In this document: one piece after another, positions 8,227-15,284 of the stretch
How the letters are laid out: every line of letters starts with the position of its first letter
Numbering within the stretch: position 1 is the stretch's first letter
Assembly (NCBI GenBank): GCA_002451015.1
Contig: DKBB01000300.1
Location: 1 to 16,434 of the forward strand
Direction of reading: 5' to 3'
DNA: 16,434 nucleotides
Source of the DNA: Acidobacteria bacterium UBA6911
Lineage (GTDB): Bacteria; Acidobacteriota; UBA6911
Translations under genes and position numbers: made by a program
Notes under the pieces: generated by a model
The model's input: only the letters and a program-made list of their open reading frames with translations
What the model was told of the DNA's origin: nothing
Databases searched by the model: none

Positions 8227-9957
8227 TTAATTCACCACGGTTTCTCTGAGCACCTCATCGAGAGTTGTGTCGCCGGATTTAAGCTTTTCCAAGCCGCTTC
8301 GGCGGAGCGTAAACATCCCTTCTTCTATAGCTTTACGCCTGATTTCCTGCGCTGAAGCCCCAACCAGAATTAACTCCTGGATGTCTTCACCGACTTCCAT
8401 GACTTCATACATACCAATTCGGCCTTTATAGCCGGTTCCATTACATGTCTTGCAGCCCTTTCCTTTAAAAGTTTGAAGGTTTTTCGCTTCTTCCTGGGAA
8501 AAGCCTGCCTTGATCAAGGTCTGCAGCGGCGTCTTGATCTCGGTTTTGCAGGATGGACAGATTTTTCGGATTAAGCGCTGCGCACAGATCAGGTGAACCG
8601 ATGTGGCTACCAAAAACGGTTCTATCCCCATATTCAGCATTCTTGAAATGGTGGAAGGGGCGTCGTTGGTATGCAGGCTGGAAAGAACCAGGTGCCCGGT
8701 AAGTGCCGCTTTGATGGCAATTTCGGTTGTTTCAAAGTCGCGGATTTCGCCCACCAGGATAATATTGGGATCCTGTCTCAAAAACGATCGGAGCGCTGCA
8801 GCAAAAGTCAAACCTATCTGTTCTTTTATCTGGACCTGGTTGATGCCGCGAAAATTATATTCAACCGGATCCTCCGCGGTCATAATGTTGGTTTCAGGCG
8901 TGTTCAATCGATTGAGCGCCGAATACAGGGTTGAGGTTTTTCCACTTCCCGTCGGTCCCGTAACCAATACCATACCGTAGGGTTTCAGGATAGCCTTCTC
9001 GATTTTTTTTAAGGAGGCTTCTTCGAATCCAAGTTTGCTCATGTCCAGCGGCAGGGTATCCCGGTCTAGAATTCGTAAAACGATTTTCTCACCGAATAGT
9101 GTGGGAAGCGATGAGACACGATAGTCGAGTTCTTTCCTTTTCCCATTCAAGGTGGTTCGCACTTTGATCCGCCCATCCTGCGGGAGCCTCTTCTCGGAAA
9201 TATCCATCTTTGCCATGATTTTAATCCTGGAAATAATGGCGTCCCGGAGTCGAAGCGGGGGATTCATTATATTGTAGAGAATCCCGTCTATGCGGAAACG
9301 TACCCGGAAGTCTTTCTCATAAGGTTCAAGATGGATATCACTGGCTGCCTTCTTCAGAGAGTCGGACAGGATCAGGTTCACGAGTTTGATGATGGGCGCT
9401 TCTTCGCTCGAACGCTGGAGCTCATCAAGAGACACCTCTTGGTCTTCCGAATTGGCTTCCAGGTCCAGTTCGACCGGTTCCTTATCGGTATCGGAAATTT
9501 CCTCGTATACTTTTTTGAGTTCGATGGCGTGCTGGGTGCCGTAATATTTCTCAATGGCCTCCGTAATGGAGGCTTCACTTGCCACTACCGGTTCCACGTT
9601 GAACCCTGTCATGAACTTGATGTCGTCCATGGCAAAGACGTTCGTAGGATCTGCGGTTGCAACCGTAAGGGTGCTGCCGACCCTGCTGAGGGGAACTACC
9701 AGGTATTTTTGAGCTACATCCGGAGATATCAGTTTTATGGTGGCTTGATCGATTTCAAAAAAGGAAAGGTTGATCGATGGAACGCCGTATTGTTTGCTCA
9801 GAATCGAGGTGATGTCCTCATCATGCACATAACCCAGGTTTATAAGGATTGAGTCCAGCCTGCCGCCATGTTTTTTTTGATGATCCCTTGCAGAATCGAG
9901 CTGGTCCGCCGTTATCAGGTTTCCTTTAACTAGAAGCTGGCCTATCTGAGATGACAT
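8227..9957 (-). CDS. pilB: PilB, type IV pilus extension ATPase
   Basis: This 576-residue GspE-family hexameric ATPase powers pilin polymerisation at the cytoplasmic face of PilC. The N-terminal T2SSE_N/MshEN-like region (about 1-150) begins with two LxxxLxxxGxI/V-like repeats (QIGQLLVKGNLIT and RLDSILINLGYV). An acidic linker lies at about 150-185. The motor core has Walker A GPTGSGKT (334-341), the Asp box TAEDPVEY (360-367), Walker B LVGEIRD (401-407) and the His box HLVLSSLHTN (422-431). A zinc-binding set of four cysteines (467, 470, 502, 505) is typical of PilB/GspE and absent from PilT. The ATG at 9957 lies 3 nt after the stop codon of the ubiA-like gene and has no clear Shine-Dalgarno, so translation may be coupled to that gene. 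Confidence 0.96.
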   Translation of the reverse strand: MSSQIGQLLVKGNLITADQLDSARDHQKKHGGRLDSILINLGYVHDEDITSILSKQYGVPSINLSFFEIDQATIKLISPDVAQKYLVVPLSRVGSTLTVATADPTNVFAMDDIKFMTGFNVEPVVASEASITEAIEKYYGTQHAIELKKVYEEISDTDKEPVELDLEANSEDQEVSLDELQRSSEEAPIIKLVNLILSDSLKKAASDIHLEPYEKDFRVRFRIDGILYNIMNPPLRLRDAIISRIKIMAKMDISEKRLPQDGRIKVRTTLNGKRKELDYRVSSLPTLFGEKIVLRILDRDTLPLDMSKLGFEEASLKKIEKAILKPYGMVLVTGPTGSGKTSTLYSALNRLNTPETNIMTAEDPVEYNFRGINQVQIKEQIGLTFAAALRSFLRQDPNIILVGEIRDFETTEIAIKAALTGHLVLSSLHTNDAPSTISRMLNMGIEPFLVATSVHLICAQRLIRKICPSCKTEIKTPLQTLIKAGFSQEEAKNLQTFKGKGCKTCNGTGYKGRIGMYEVMEVGEDIQELILVGASAQEIRRKAIEEGMFTLRRSGLEKLKSGDTTLDEVLRETVVN

Positions 9958-9960
9958 CTT

Positions 9961-10824
9961 TTATTTGGGCCCATTCCAAAGAATATCGATGGCGGTGGTG
10001 ACGCACAGGAGTATGCTGATCCAACCGTTAATGGTGAAAAAAGCTGTATTTGCCCGGCTCAGGTCTTTGGGGCGAACCAGACTGTGTTCATATGCAAGAA
10101 GTAATCCAACGAGAATCAGACCGGAAAAGCCGATGTACCCTATGCCTTCCTGGACAAAGAGACAGGCCAGGATACCCAGCATAATCAGATGAAGGATTAC
10201 CGAGATCCACAGGGCTGCCCGAATGCCGAAACGTTTGGGAACCGAGAAGAGCGATTCCTTTCTGTCGAATTCCACGTCCTGGCACGCGTAAATAATATCG
10301 AATCCAGCGACCCATAGAGCTACAGCGAGTCCCAGCACCAGCGGGGCGGCACTGAGTGTGCCCTTCAGTGCGATCCAGGCACCGATCGGCGCGCATGCCA
10401 GGGAGATCCCCAGAAACATGTGCGCAAACCAAGTGATTCGCTTTGTGAAGGAATAGAAGAATATTATTCCAAGCGCCAGGGGACTTAACTTCAGCGACAA
10501 CGGATTCAGCATTGCGGCCGCGAATACAAGAACCGCAGAGCTGATTGCTATGAAAAGGATTACGAATCCTTTCGAAAGCTGTTTCCTGGGCAGAGCACGG
10601 TTGGCAGTGCGTGGATTTCGGGCATCGAAAGGCAGGTCGACCAAACGATTAAAAGCCATTGCTGCGCTGCGCGCTCCAATCATCGCCAATACAATCCATC
10701 CAATCTGTCTGAGGTTCGGCAGTCCTCGCACCGCTAGAAATGCACCTAGAAACGCGAAAGGGAGAGCGAAAATCGTGTGTTCAATCTTCACCATCTCCAG
10801 AACAATTCTAATTCGCTTTAACAA
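9961..10824 (-). CDS. ubiA: UbiA-family polyprenyltransferase (UbiA/MqnP type)
   Basis: This 287-residue integral membrane enzyme attaches a polyprenyl chain to an aromatic acid in quinone biosynthesis. The two Asp-rich motifs that bind Mg-diphosphate are visible: NRLVDLPFD (59-67), followed by ARNPRTANRALP, and DVEFDRKESLFSVP (183-196). Eight or so hydrophobic helices fill the rest. The motif form NRxxD...ARNPRTxxRxLP resembles the 'UbiA-like' subgroup that includes MqnP of the futalosine menaquinone route, more than enterobacterial UbiA; the exact substrate is an inference. The start is a TTG at 10824 with AGGG 7 nt upstream. The next Met (residue 11) has its GGAG directly abutting, which is too close. 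It is the first gene of the apparent ubiA-pilBTC unit, with only 3 nt between it and pilB. Confidence 0.9.
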   Translation of the reverse strand: MLKRIRIVLEMVKIEHTIFALPFAFLGAFLAVRGLPNLRQIGWIVLAMIGARSAAMAFNRLVDLPFDARNPRTANRALPRKQLSKGFVILFIAISSAVLVFAAAMLNPLSLKLSPLALGIIFFYSFTKRITWFAHMFLGISLACAPIGAWIALKGTLSAAPLVLGLAVALWVAGFDIIYACQDVEFDRKESLFSVPKRFGIRAALWISVILHLIMLGILACLFVQEGIGYIGFSGLILVGLLLAYEHSLVRPKDLSRANTAFFTINGWISILLCVTTAIDILWNGPK

Positions 10825-11119
10825 TTGAAAACCCTACACGGATCCTCTCGGTTGAAGCACGAGATTCGACCGCACTAATAGTTATCGACAAAAATACACA
10901 TTTCATGAAGCTCAAATTACTTATTTGGTGTAGTATCCGTCCATGATCGCGCAACGTGTACACCGGAAAGATTTTATCTGCTGCACACCGGATGAAAAAG
11001 AGCCTTTTTCCTGTTCCCGTATGTGCCCTTGGGCAAGGGACTTCTCTCCCGGAATTCTCTCCATACTGAGAGGCCTGAAACTTTGCTCCGGGCTGCCTCA
11101 CCCAGCCCTCGGTAGCCAG

Positions 11120-11200
11120 CCATTTTTCGAAGCGGCGCGCCTGTCACCCTTTTGCGCTGCTTCCGTGCAAGCGAAACGACCGGAACATCCTGAAAAATGG
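11120..11200. repeat. Nested inverted repeats with a REP-like loop
   Basis: The outer arms CCATTTTTC (11120-11128) and GAAAAATGG (11192-11200) enclose an inner stem, GAAGCGGCGC (11129-11138) with GCGCTGCTTC (11154-11163), which pairs throughout with one G-T wobble. The 15-nt loop of the inner stem reads GCCTGTCACCCTTTT. Its first ten bases, GCCTGTCACC, match the outer end of the 119-bp element at 1403-1521. A second short stem (TTCCG/CGGAA, 11161-11185) overlaps the inner one. Confidence 0.45.
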
Positions 11201-11443
11201 GAGTAAGCCGGTTTCTGCACTCATTCAGGGCGTCAGAGTACCAAAATACCGGCTACGGGGGCAAGATTCGCGGTCGTTCCATAGCTGCCTCATTTTAATA
11301 AATCAACCGGATCCCGAATGAGCGGGTATTTTATGGGTTTCTGCGGCGAAAAATCGCAATCCCGGTTTGAAGAACCACCGTCCAGTGGGGAATTTCGAAA
11401 GAAAAACACGTATTTTGATGATGCAAGCTATGGCGCGCAATCC

Positions 11444-11449
11444 TATAAT
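11444..11449 (+). promoter_or_regulatory. Candidate -10 element giving a leaderless racemase mRNA
   Basis: TATAAT, an exact -10 consensus, ends 6 nt before the ATG at 11456. A start point 7 nt after the hexamer would fall on the A of the ATG. No ribosome-binding site is present. The -35 position 17 bp upstream (ATGCAA) is poor, so confidence is limited. Confidence 0.4.
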
Positions 11450-11455
11450 TAATTG

Positions 11456-12184
11456 ATGGAAAAGAAGAGTATTCAAGGTGGTAATGATCGGGTCATCGGC
11501 ATTATGGGTGGAATGGGACCGGAGGCGACCATTGACCTGTACAAGCAGATCATAGACCTGACTCCGGCATCTAAAGACCAGGACCATATCAAAGTTCTCA
11601 TCCATTCAAATCCTAAAATCCCTGACAGGACTGAAGCGATTGCCGCGGGAGGGCCAAGCCCGCTGCCCTATCTCATTGAATCCGCCAGGATCCTGGAAAA
11701 AGGGGGGGCCGGAATCATTGCGATAGCGTGCAATGCGGCTCATCATTATTTCCCGGATATTCAGCAGAGTACGGGGATCCCGGTCCTGAATATGATTGAA
11801 GAAACCTGCCGTCGCCTTCGCCGCCGTATGCCGGAAATTCAGACTGCCGGGCTACTGGCTACAGACGGAACTTTGCAGAGTGGAGTCTATAACCAGGTCA
11901 TGTCGAAAGCCGGATTAAAGATTCTGGTGCCTGAAGAGGAGGAACAGCGGAAGATACAATCGGCGATAGACGGTGTAAAGGCTAGAAACAGCAATCGTCG
12001 GACTATGGATATATTTGAATCCGCGGCGATGAAACTGATCGACAGAGGAGCCCAGGCGATTATTCTGGGTTGCACTGAGATTCCGCTGGCTTTCGATCCA
12101 GGGAAGATCGACCGCCCCTGTCTCAATCCAACCAGAATACTGGCGCGAACGGCTGTAGATTGGGCATTGGGGAAAAGGCAATAA
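11456..12184 (+). CDS. Aspartate/glutamate racemase family protein
   Basis: This 242-residue cytosolic protein belongs to the Asp/Glu/hydantoin racemase superfamily, which inverts the alpha carbon of amino acids by a cofactor-independent two-cysteine mechanism. Both catalytic cysteines are present: Cys92 in ACNAAH and Cys206 in LGCTEIPL. The N-terminal IGIMGGMGPEATIDLY (14-29) is the phosphate/backbone loop typical of aspartate racemases, and SNPKIPDRT (51-59) matches the family. The usual CNTAH is CNAAH here. An in-frame TAA at 11450-11452 closes the frame directly upstream, so the protein must start at TTG 11453 or ATG 11456. I prefer the ATG. There is no Shine-Dalgarno. Aspartate is the likeliest substrate, but a related racemase activity cannot be excluded. 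It is flanked by a gene-free spacer and by the convergent sulfur-carrier gene. Confidence 0.88.
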   Translation: MEKKSIQGGNDRVIGIMGGMGPEATIDLYKQIIDLTPASKDQDHIKVLIHSNPKIPDRTEAIAAGGPSPLPYLIESARILEKGGAGIIAIACNAAHHYFPDIQQSTGIPVLNMIEETCRRLRRRMPEIQTAGLLATDGTLQSGVYNQVMSKAGLKILVPEEEEQRKIQSAIDGVKARNSNRRTMDIFESAAMKLIDRGAQAIILGCTEIPLAFDPGKIDRPCLNPTRILARTAVDWALGKRQ

Positions 12185-12353
12185 GAGCCGTTCTGTCTTT
12201 ATCCATACCGCTTATCTTTATGAAAAGGGAGCGGGTTTTCCTGAGCAAACATCCATTACAGACTGAAAATTGAAGAATAAAACTCTTATTGTGAAGGTTT
12301 TATAGGTCCGACGTCTCCCGAATCATCTCCAGTTTTTCTTATTTTGGGGGTCT

Positions 12354-12623
12354 CTACCCGCCAGCTATTGCAAAGACGATGGATAGAGTATCCTTCTCGA
12401 CGACCGGTGTTTCCAGATCCTTGAGGGTTCGGACATCCTGGTCATTCAGGTAAAGATTCATAAACCTGGAGGTTTTTGTAGAAAAAAAACGGGTATTGGC
12501 ATCGGGGAAACGAGCCTTGAAATTATCCAGAACCTCCCCGACAGTTGTTCCTTCCATTTCTATTTCCGACATCAGCTCTGTATATTGCCTGAGGGGCGAG
12601 GGTATGCGCACTGTAATACTCAT
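12354..12623 (-). CDS. MoaD/ThiS-family sulfur carrier protein, CysO-like
   Basis: This 89-residue beta-grasp (ubiquitin-fold) protein ends in AIAGG. The terminal Gly-Gly is the site that is adenylated and thiocarboxylated in sulfur carriers. The segment FMNLYLNDQDVR (54-65) and the N-terminus ITVRIPSPLR (3-12) resemble CysO of the mycobacterial CysM-CysO cysteine pathway more than molybdopterin MoaD or ThiS; this is from memory of the family, not an alignment. The ATG at 12623 has an excellent AGGAGG 5 nt upstream, so a longer frame starting at 12668 is rejected. No E1-like enzyme, cysteine synthase or JAMM protease gene is in the window, so the partner is unknown. It converges with the racemase gene, with 169 nt between the two stop codons and no clear terminator. 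Confidence 0.85.
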   Translation of the reverse strand: MSITVRIPSPLRQYTELMSEIEMEGTTVGEVLDNFKARFPDANTRFFSTKTSRFMNLYLNDQDVRTLKDLETPVVEKDTLSIVFAIAGG

Positions 12624-13103
12624 CTGATCCTCCTGCGTAGCCCGTATGTTTCTCTGGCAGGGCCGCACATGAGGTCGGCTCCTACTGTATCGGGGACTGA
12701 CCGGGGTAATTCCATTTCCGGCTTTCGTCCCTGTACCCGGGCGATCTTCATCTCTTACCGCTCAGCCCCCTTAAGGTATCCCGTGAGTAACCTGGCCGAA
12801 CCGTAATATTAAATAATGAATATATCGCATCGGACTCCCGACAGAGAAGGGAATAATTTAATCGCGATATATGTGTCTTAATACTGGACAATATGTCCCA
12901 TCTTATTGTATGAATAATTGACAAACCGAATAAATAAACAGGTTGCAGGCGGTTCGCAGGCATATTATGGATGCTTTATGGCCTGGATCTTCTAAATTAT
13001 TAAAAAAAATGCACTTGGCAATAAAAATGAACTGTTTTATCTCTGAGCCAACCCTATTTGTTAGTCAGTTTCCCTGCTGTTAAGAATATATGCAAGTGGT
13101 CCA
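12624..13103. other. Intergenic region between the sulfur carrier and the kinase
   Basis: This 480-bp divergent spacer has no gene I can support. The half next to the sulfur carrier (12624-12800) is GC-rich and would be the 5' leader of that mRNA. From about 12805 the DNA turns strongly AT-rich. It contains a 9-bp inverted repeat (12820-12828 with 12864-12872) and a 5-bp dyad, GGACA-ATA-TGTCC (12886-12898). A TTGACA at 12918 has no matching -10. I cannot assign promoters firmly. Confidence 0.5.
12820..12898. promoter_or_regulatory. AT-rich inverted repeats, candidate operators
   Basis: ATATATCGC (12820-12828) and GCGATATAT (12864-12872) form a perfect 9-bp inverted repeat with a 35-bp spacer. 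A compact dyad, GGACA-ATA-TGTCC, follows at 12886-12898. The position between two divergent genes suggests a shared control region. This is an inference from symmetry and position only. Confidence 0.35.
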
Positions 13104-15284
13104 ATGGGAAGATTAAAGAATTCTGTTTCAAGAAAACCTGGATTTGCAATTTTTCACAGCATCAGAAATAGGCTGTTGGCTCTTATGATAGCTCTATCCC
13201 TGCTGCCGCTAGCGGGGATGTCCTTATTTTCGTATTTCATCGGGCGGAATCAGATAGAGGAAAGTATTCAGCTCTCTTTAGGGAAGATGGCTCAGGATAC
13301 AGCAGACAAAGTCGACCTGCTTTTAAGAGGGAAGAAGGAAGAGATCCATCTAATGGCGACAACCTTTCCTCTTATCTATGACGGAGTAAGCAAGACGTAT
13401 CGTGACGACATTATTCCTCTTCTCAATAATTACTGTTTTCAGCAGGATGTGTATGATCTGCTGATTGTTCTGGACGTTTCAGGCAGGATAGTGGGTATCA
13501 ATACGACCGATCGTAACAGGAATCCCATGCCCGGAGAAACAATCTCGGAAATTCTCGGCGCCGATATAGCGGATTTTTCGGAAGAAAACGAATTATTCAA
13601 ATCTTCCATCACGGGGCACAACAAACATCTCGGCTGGTATCAGTCCAGCCTTGTTCAAAGGCTTTATGACTATCAGACTGAAGATGTCAGCCATCAGTAT
13701 AATACCGCTTTCTCCGAGCCGATTAGAGATCCCGCCTCTCAGGAGGTCGTGGGAGTTTGGATTAATGTGCTCAACTGGTCCTATTTTCAGAATATTCTGG
13801 ATCCCGTGGAAGCGGATCTGTCGAACCTCGGACTGAGCACCGGGTATGCCTTCATGATTGCAAGTGACGCCAACACCATCATCGGGCACAGGTATCGGAG
13901 CAACCGACGGATGGGTGAATACATGCAGAGTGTACAGGGAGGTAACTATTACGATTCCCGGCTTGTCGAGAACCATATGATGGAAAATTTGCATAAAGCA
14001 ATTTTGAACCAGGATACTCATTCTGTTTACGACCTGCCGGACGGGGGACGCCGGATTGCCGGTCTTGCCCCGATCGAAGACATTTCCTTGGGCTGGATTG
14101 TCGGAGTGGAGATTGATGAAAGCGACATTTACCGGCCTATCCGGTCCTTAATTTACTGGTTGCTGGTTGCAATCCTGATCCTGGCATCCCTTGTCCTTAT
14201 ATTTACCTATATTATTTCAAGGGGAATAACGGTTCCTTTGAACAATCTCACTCGTTCCGCCGCCACGATATCCGAGGGAAACTTCAACGAACGTGTGCCG
14301 ATTCAATCCTCGGATGAGGTCGGACTCCTGGCCTCCTCTTTCAATGAAATGGCACGGGCTCTTTCATCAAGGGAATTACAGCTTCAGGAGTTGAACCGCA
14401 ACCTGGAGGACATGGTCCGGGATCGCACGATAGAACTCGAGAACTCCCACGAAGCGCTCAAAAGGGCCTATTACGACCTGCAGAGCGCCCAGGAGCAACT
14501 GGTCCAGACCGAAAAAATGGCCTCCCTGGGGCAACTGGTCGCCGGGATTGCCCATGAAATCAAAAATCCTTTGAATTTCATCTATGGTAATACGGGATTC
14601 CTCGCAGACTATACCCAGAAAATACTAGGGCTTCTGGAAGCTTTCGAAAAACTGCCCAGTCTCTCGGCTGAAGATAGAGCGGAAATAGAGCGTATGAAGG
14701 AGTCCGTACAGTATTCCTTCATACAGAAGGATCTCAAGATCCTGATAGACAATTTTACCGATGGATCGCGCAGGATAAATGCAATTGTTTCGGACCTGAG
14801 GGCATTTTCAAGGATGGATCAGGACGCCGTGTCGGAGGTCGATTTGCATGCATCCCTCGAGATGTCCCTCAATCTGCTGCGGAATCAATACAAGAACCGC
14901 ATTGAAACCCACAAGGAATACGGGGATATCCCTAAAATTCAGGGATATCCTGGCAAGTTGCATCAGGTCTTCATGAATCTTTTGTCCAATGCGTTTCAGG
15001 CGGTTCAGGACAAAGGGGAGGTATGGATAAGGACTCGTACCGGCAGCGGAATGGTGGAGATTGAAATTTCGGACAACGGTTCGGGCATTCCCCAGGAAGA
15101 TATTAAAAGAATTTTCGAACCCTTCTATACCACCAAACCTGTCGGTCAGGGAACCGGTTTGGGGTTGAGTATCAGTTACGGCATTATCGAACAGCACGGT
15201 GGAAAAATCCAGGTGGCCAGCGTTCCCGCTAAGGGAAGCACTTTTACTGTACTCCTGCCGATTTTTCAGGAAAAGGCATTGTAA
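13104..15284 (+). CDS. dCACHE-HAMP sensor histidine kinase
   Basis: This 726-residue inner-membrane hybrid-free kinase has TM1 at about 22-46, a large periplasmic domain at about 47-348, TM2 at about 349-371, HAMP at 372-425, a coiled coil at 425-470, a HisKA domain and a HATPase domain. The periplasmic part has two PAS-like halves (LLIVLDVSGRIVGIN near 119-133; GYAFMIASDANTIIGH near 247-262), which fits a double CACHE sensor of small extracellular ligands. The H-box is GIAHEIKNPL with His484. The N-box is at Asn625-Asn629, DNGSGI at 657-662 and GQGTGLGLSI at 681-690. About 65 extra residues separate the H-box helix from the second dimerisation helix, a long helical hairpin. Its stop codon overlaps the regulator's start in TAATG, so the two form a cognate pair. 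The ATG has only a weak ribosome site. The ligand is unknown. Confidence 0.92.
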   Translation: MGRLKNSVSRKPGFAIFHSIRNRLLALMIALSLLPLAGMSLFSYFIGRNQIEESIQLSLGKMAQDTADKVDLLLRGKKEEIHLMATTFPLIYDGVSKTYRDDIIPLLNNYCFQQDVYDLLIVLDVSGRIVGINTTDRNRNPMPGETISEILGADIADFSEENELFKSSITGHNKHLGWYQSSLVQRLYDYQTEDVSHQYNTAFSEPIRDPASQEVVGVWINVLNWSYFQNILDPVEADLSNLGLSTGYAFMIASDANTIIGHRYRSNRRMGEYMQSVQGGNYYDSRLVENHMMENLHKAILNQDTHSVYDLPDGGRRIAGLAPIEDISLGWIVGVEIDESDIYRPIRSLIYWLLVAILILASLVLIFTYIISRGITVPLNNLTRSAATISEGNFNERVPIQSSDEVGLLASSFNEMARALSSRELQLQELNRNLEDMVRDRTIELENSHEALKRAYYDLQSAQEQLVQTEKMASLGQLVAGIAHEIKNPLNFIYGNTGFLADYTQKILGLLEAFEKLPSLSAEDRAEIERMKESVQYSFIQKDLKILIDNFTDGSRRINAIVSDLRAFSRMDQDAVSEVDLHASLEMSLNLLRNQYKNRIETHKEYGDIPKIQGYPGKLHQVFMNLLSNAFQAVQDKGEVWIRTRTGSGMVEIEISDNGSGIPQEDIKRIFEPFYTTKPVGQGTGLGLSISYGIIEQHGGKIQVASVPAKGSTFTVLLPIFQEKAL

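Larger units (their letters stand above)
10825..11455. other. Gene-free spacer rich in small inverted repeats
   Basis: This 631-bp divergent spacer separates the leftward ubiA-pil unit from the rightward racemase gene. I find no convincing coding frame. It contains several dyads: GAAAAAG/CTTTTTC (10994-11010), GGGCTG/CAGCCC (11090-11108), a nested set at 11120-11200, and AGCCGGT/ACCGGCT (11206-11254). A direct repeat of ACACCGGA occurs at 10960-10967 and 10985-10992, spaced 25 bp. It does not match tRNA, tmRNA, RNase P, SRP or a riboswitch class I know. It may hold promoters for both sides, a structured RNA, or decayed sequence. Confidence 0.5.

Noticed and set aside
10943..11206. 87-codon plus-strand frame and a 97-codon minus-strand frame in the ubiA-racemase spacer
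   Set aside because: Neither has a ribosome site, a recognisable domain or a plausible amino-acid composition.
10930..11290. Possible RNase P, tmRNA, SRP RNA or riboswitch
   Set aside because: Fragments such as CCGGAGCAAAG and AAACCGGCTTACTCC on the minus strand recall RNase P RNA, but they occur in the wrong order and the conserved core is missing. No tmRNA, SRP or riboswitch core was found.
12208..12240. CCGCT/AGCGG stem followed by GTTTT after the racemase gene
   Set aside because: Only 5 bp with a 17-nt loop and a weak T tract; too poor for a terminator call.
12918..12923. TTGACA consensus -35 upstream of the sensor kinase
   Set aside because: No -10-like hexamer lies 16-18 bp downstream, so it is not a supported promoter.
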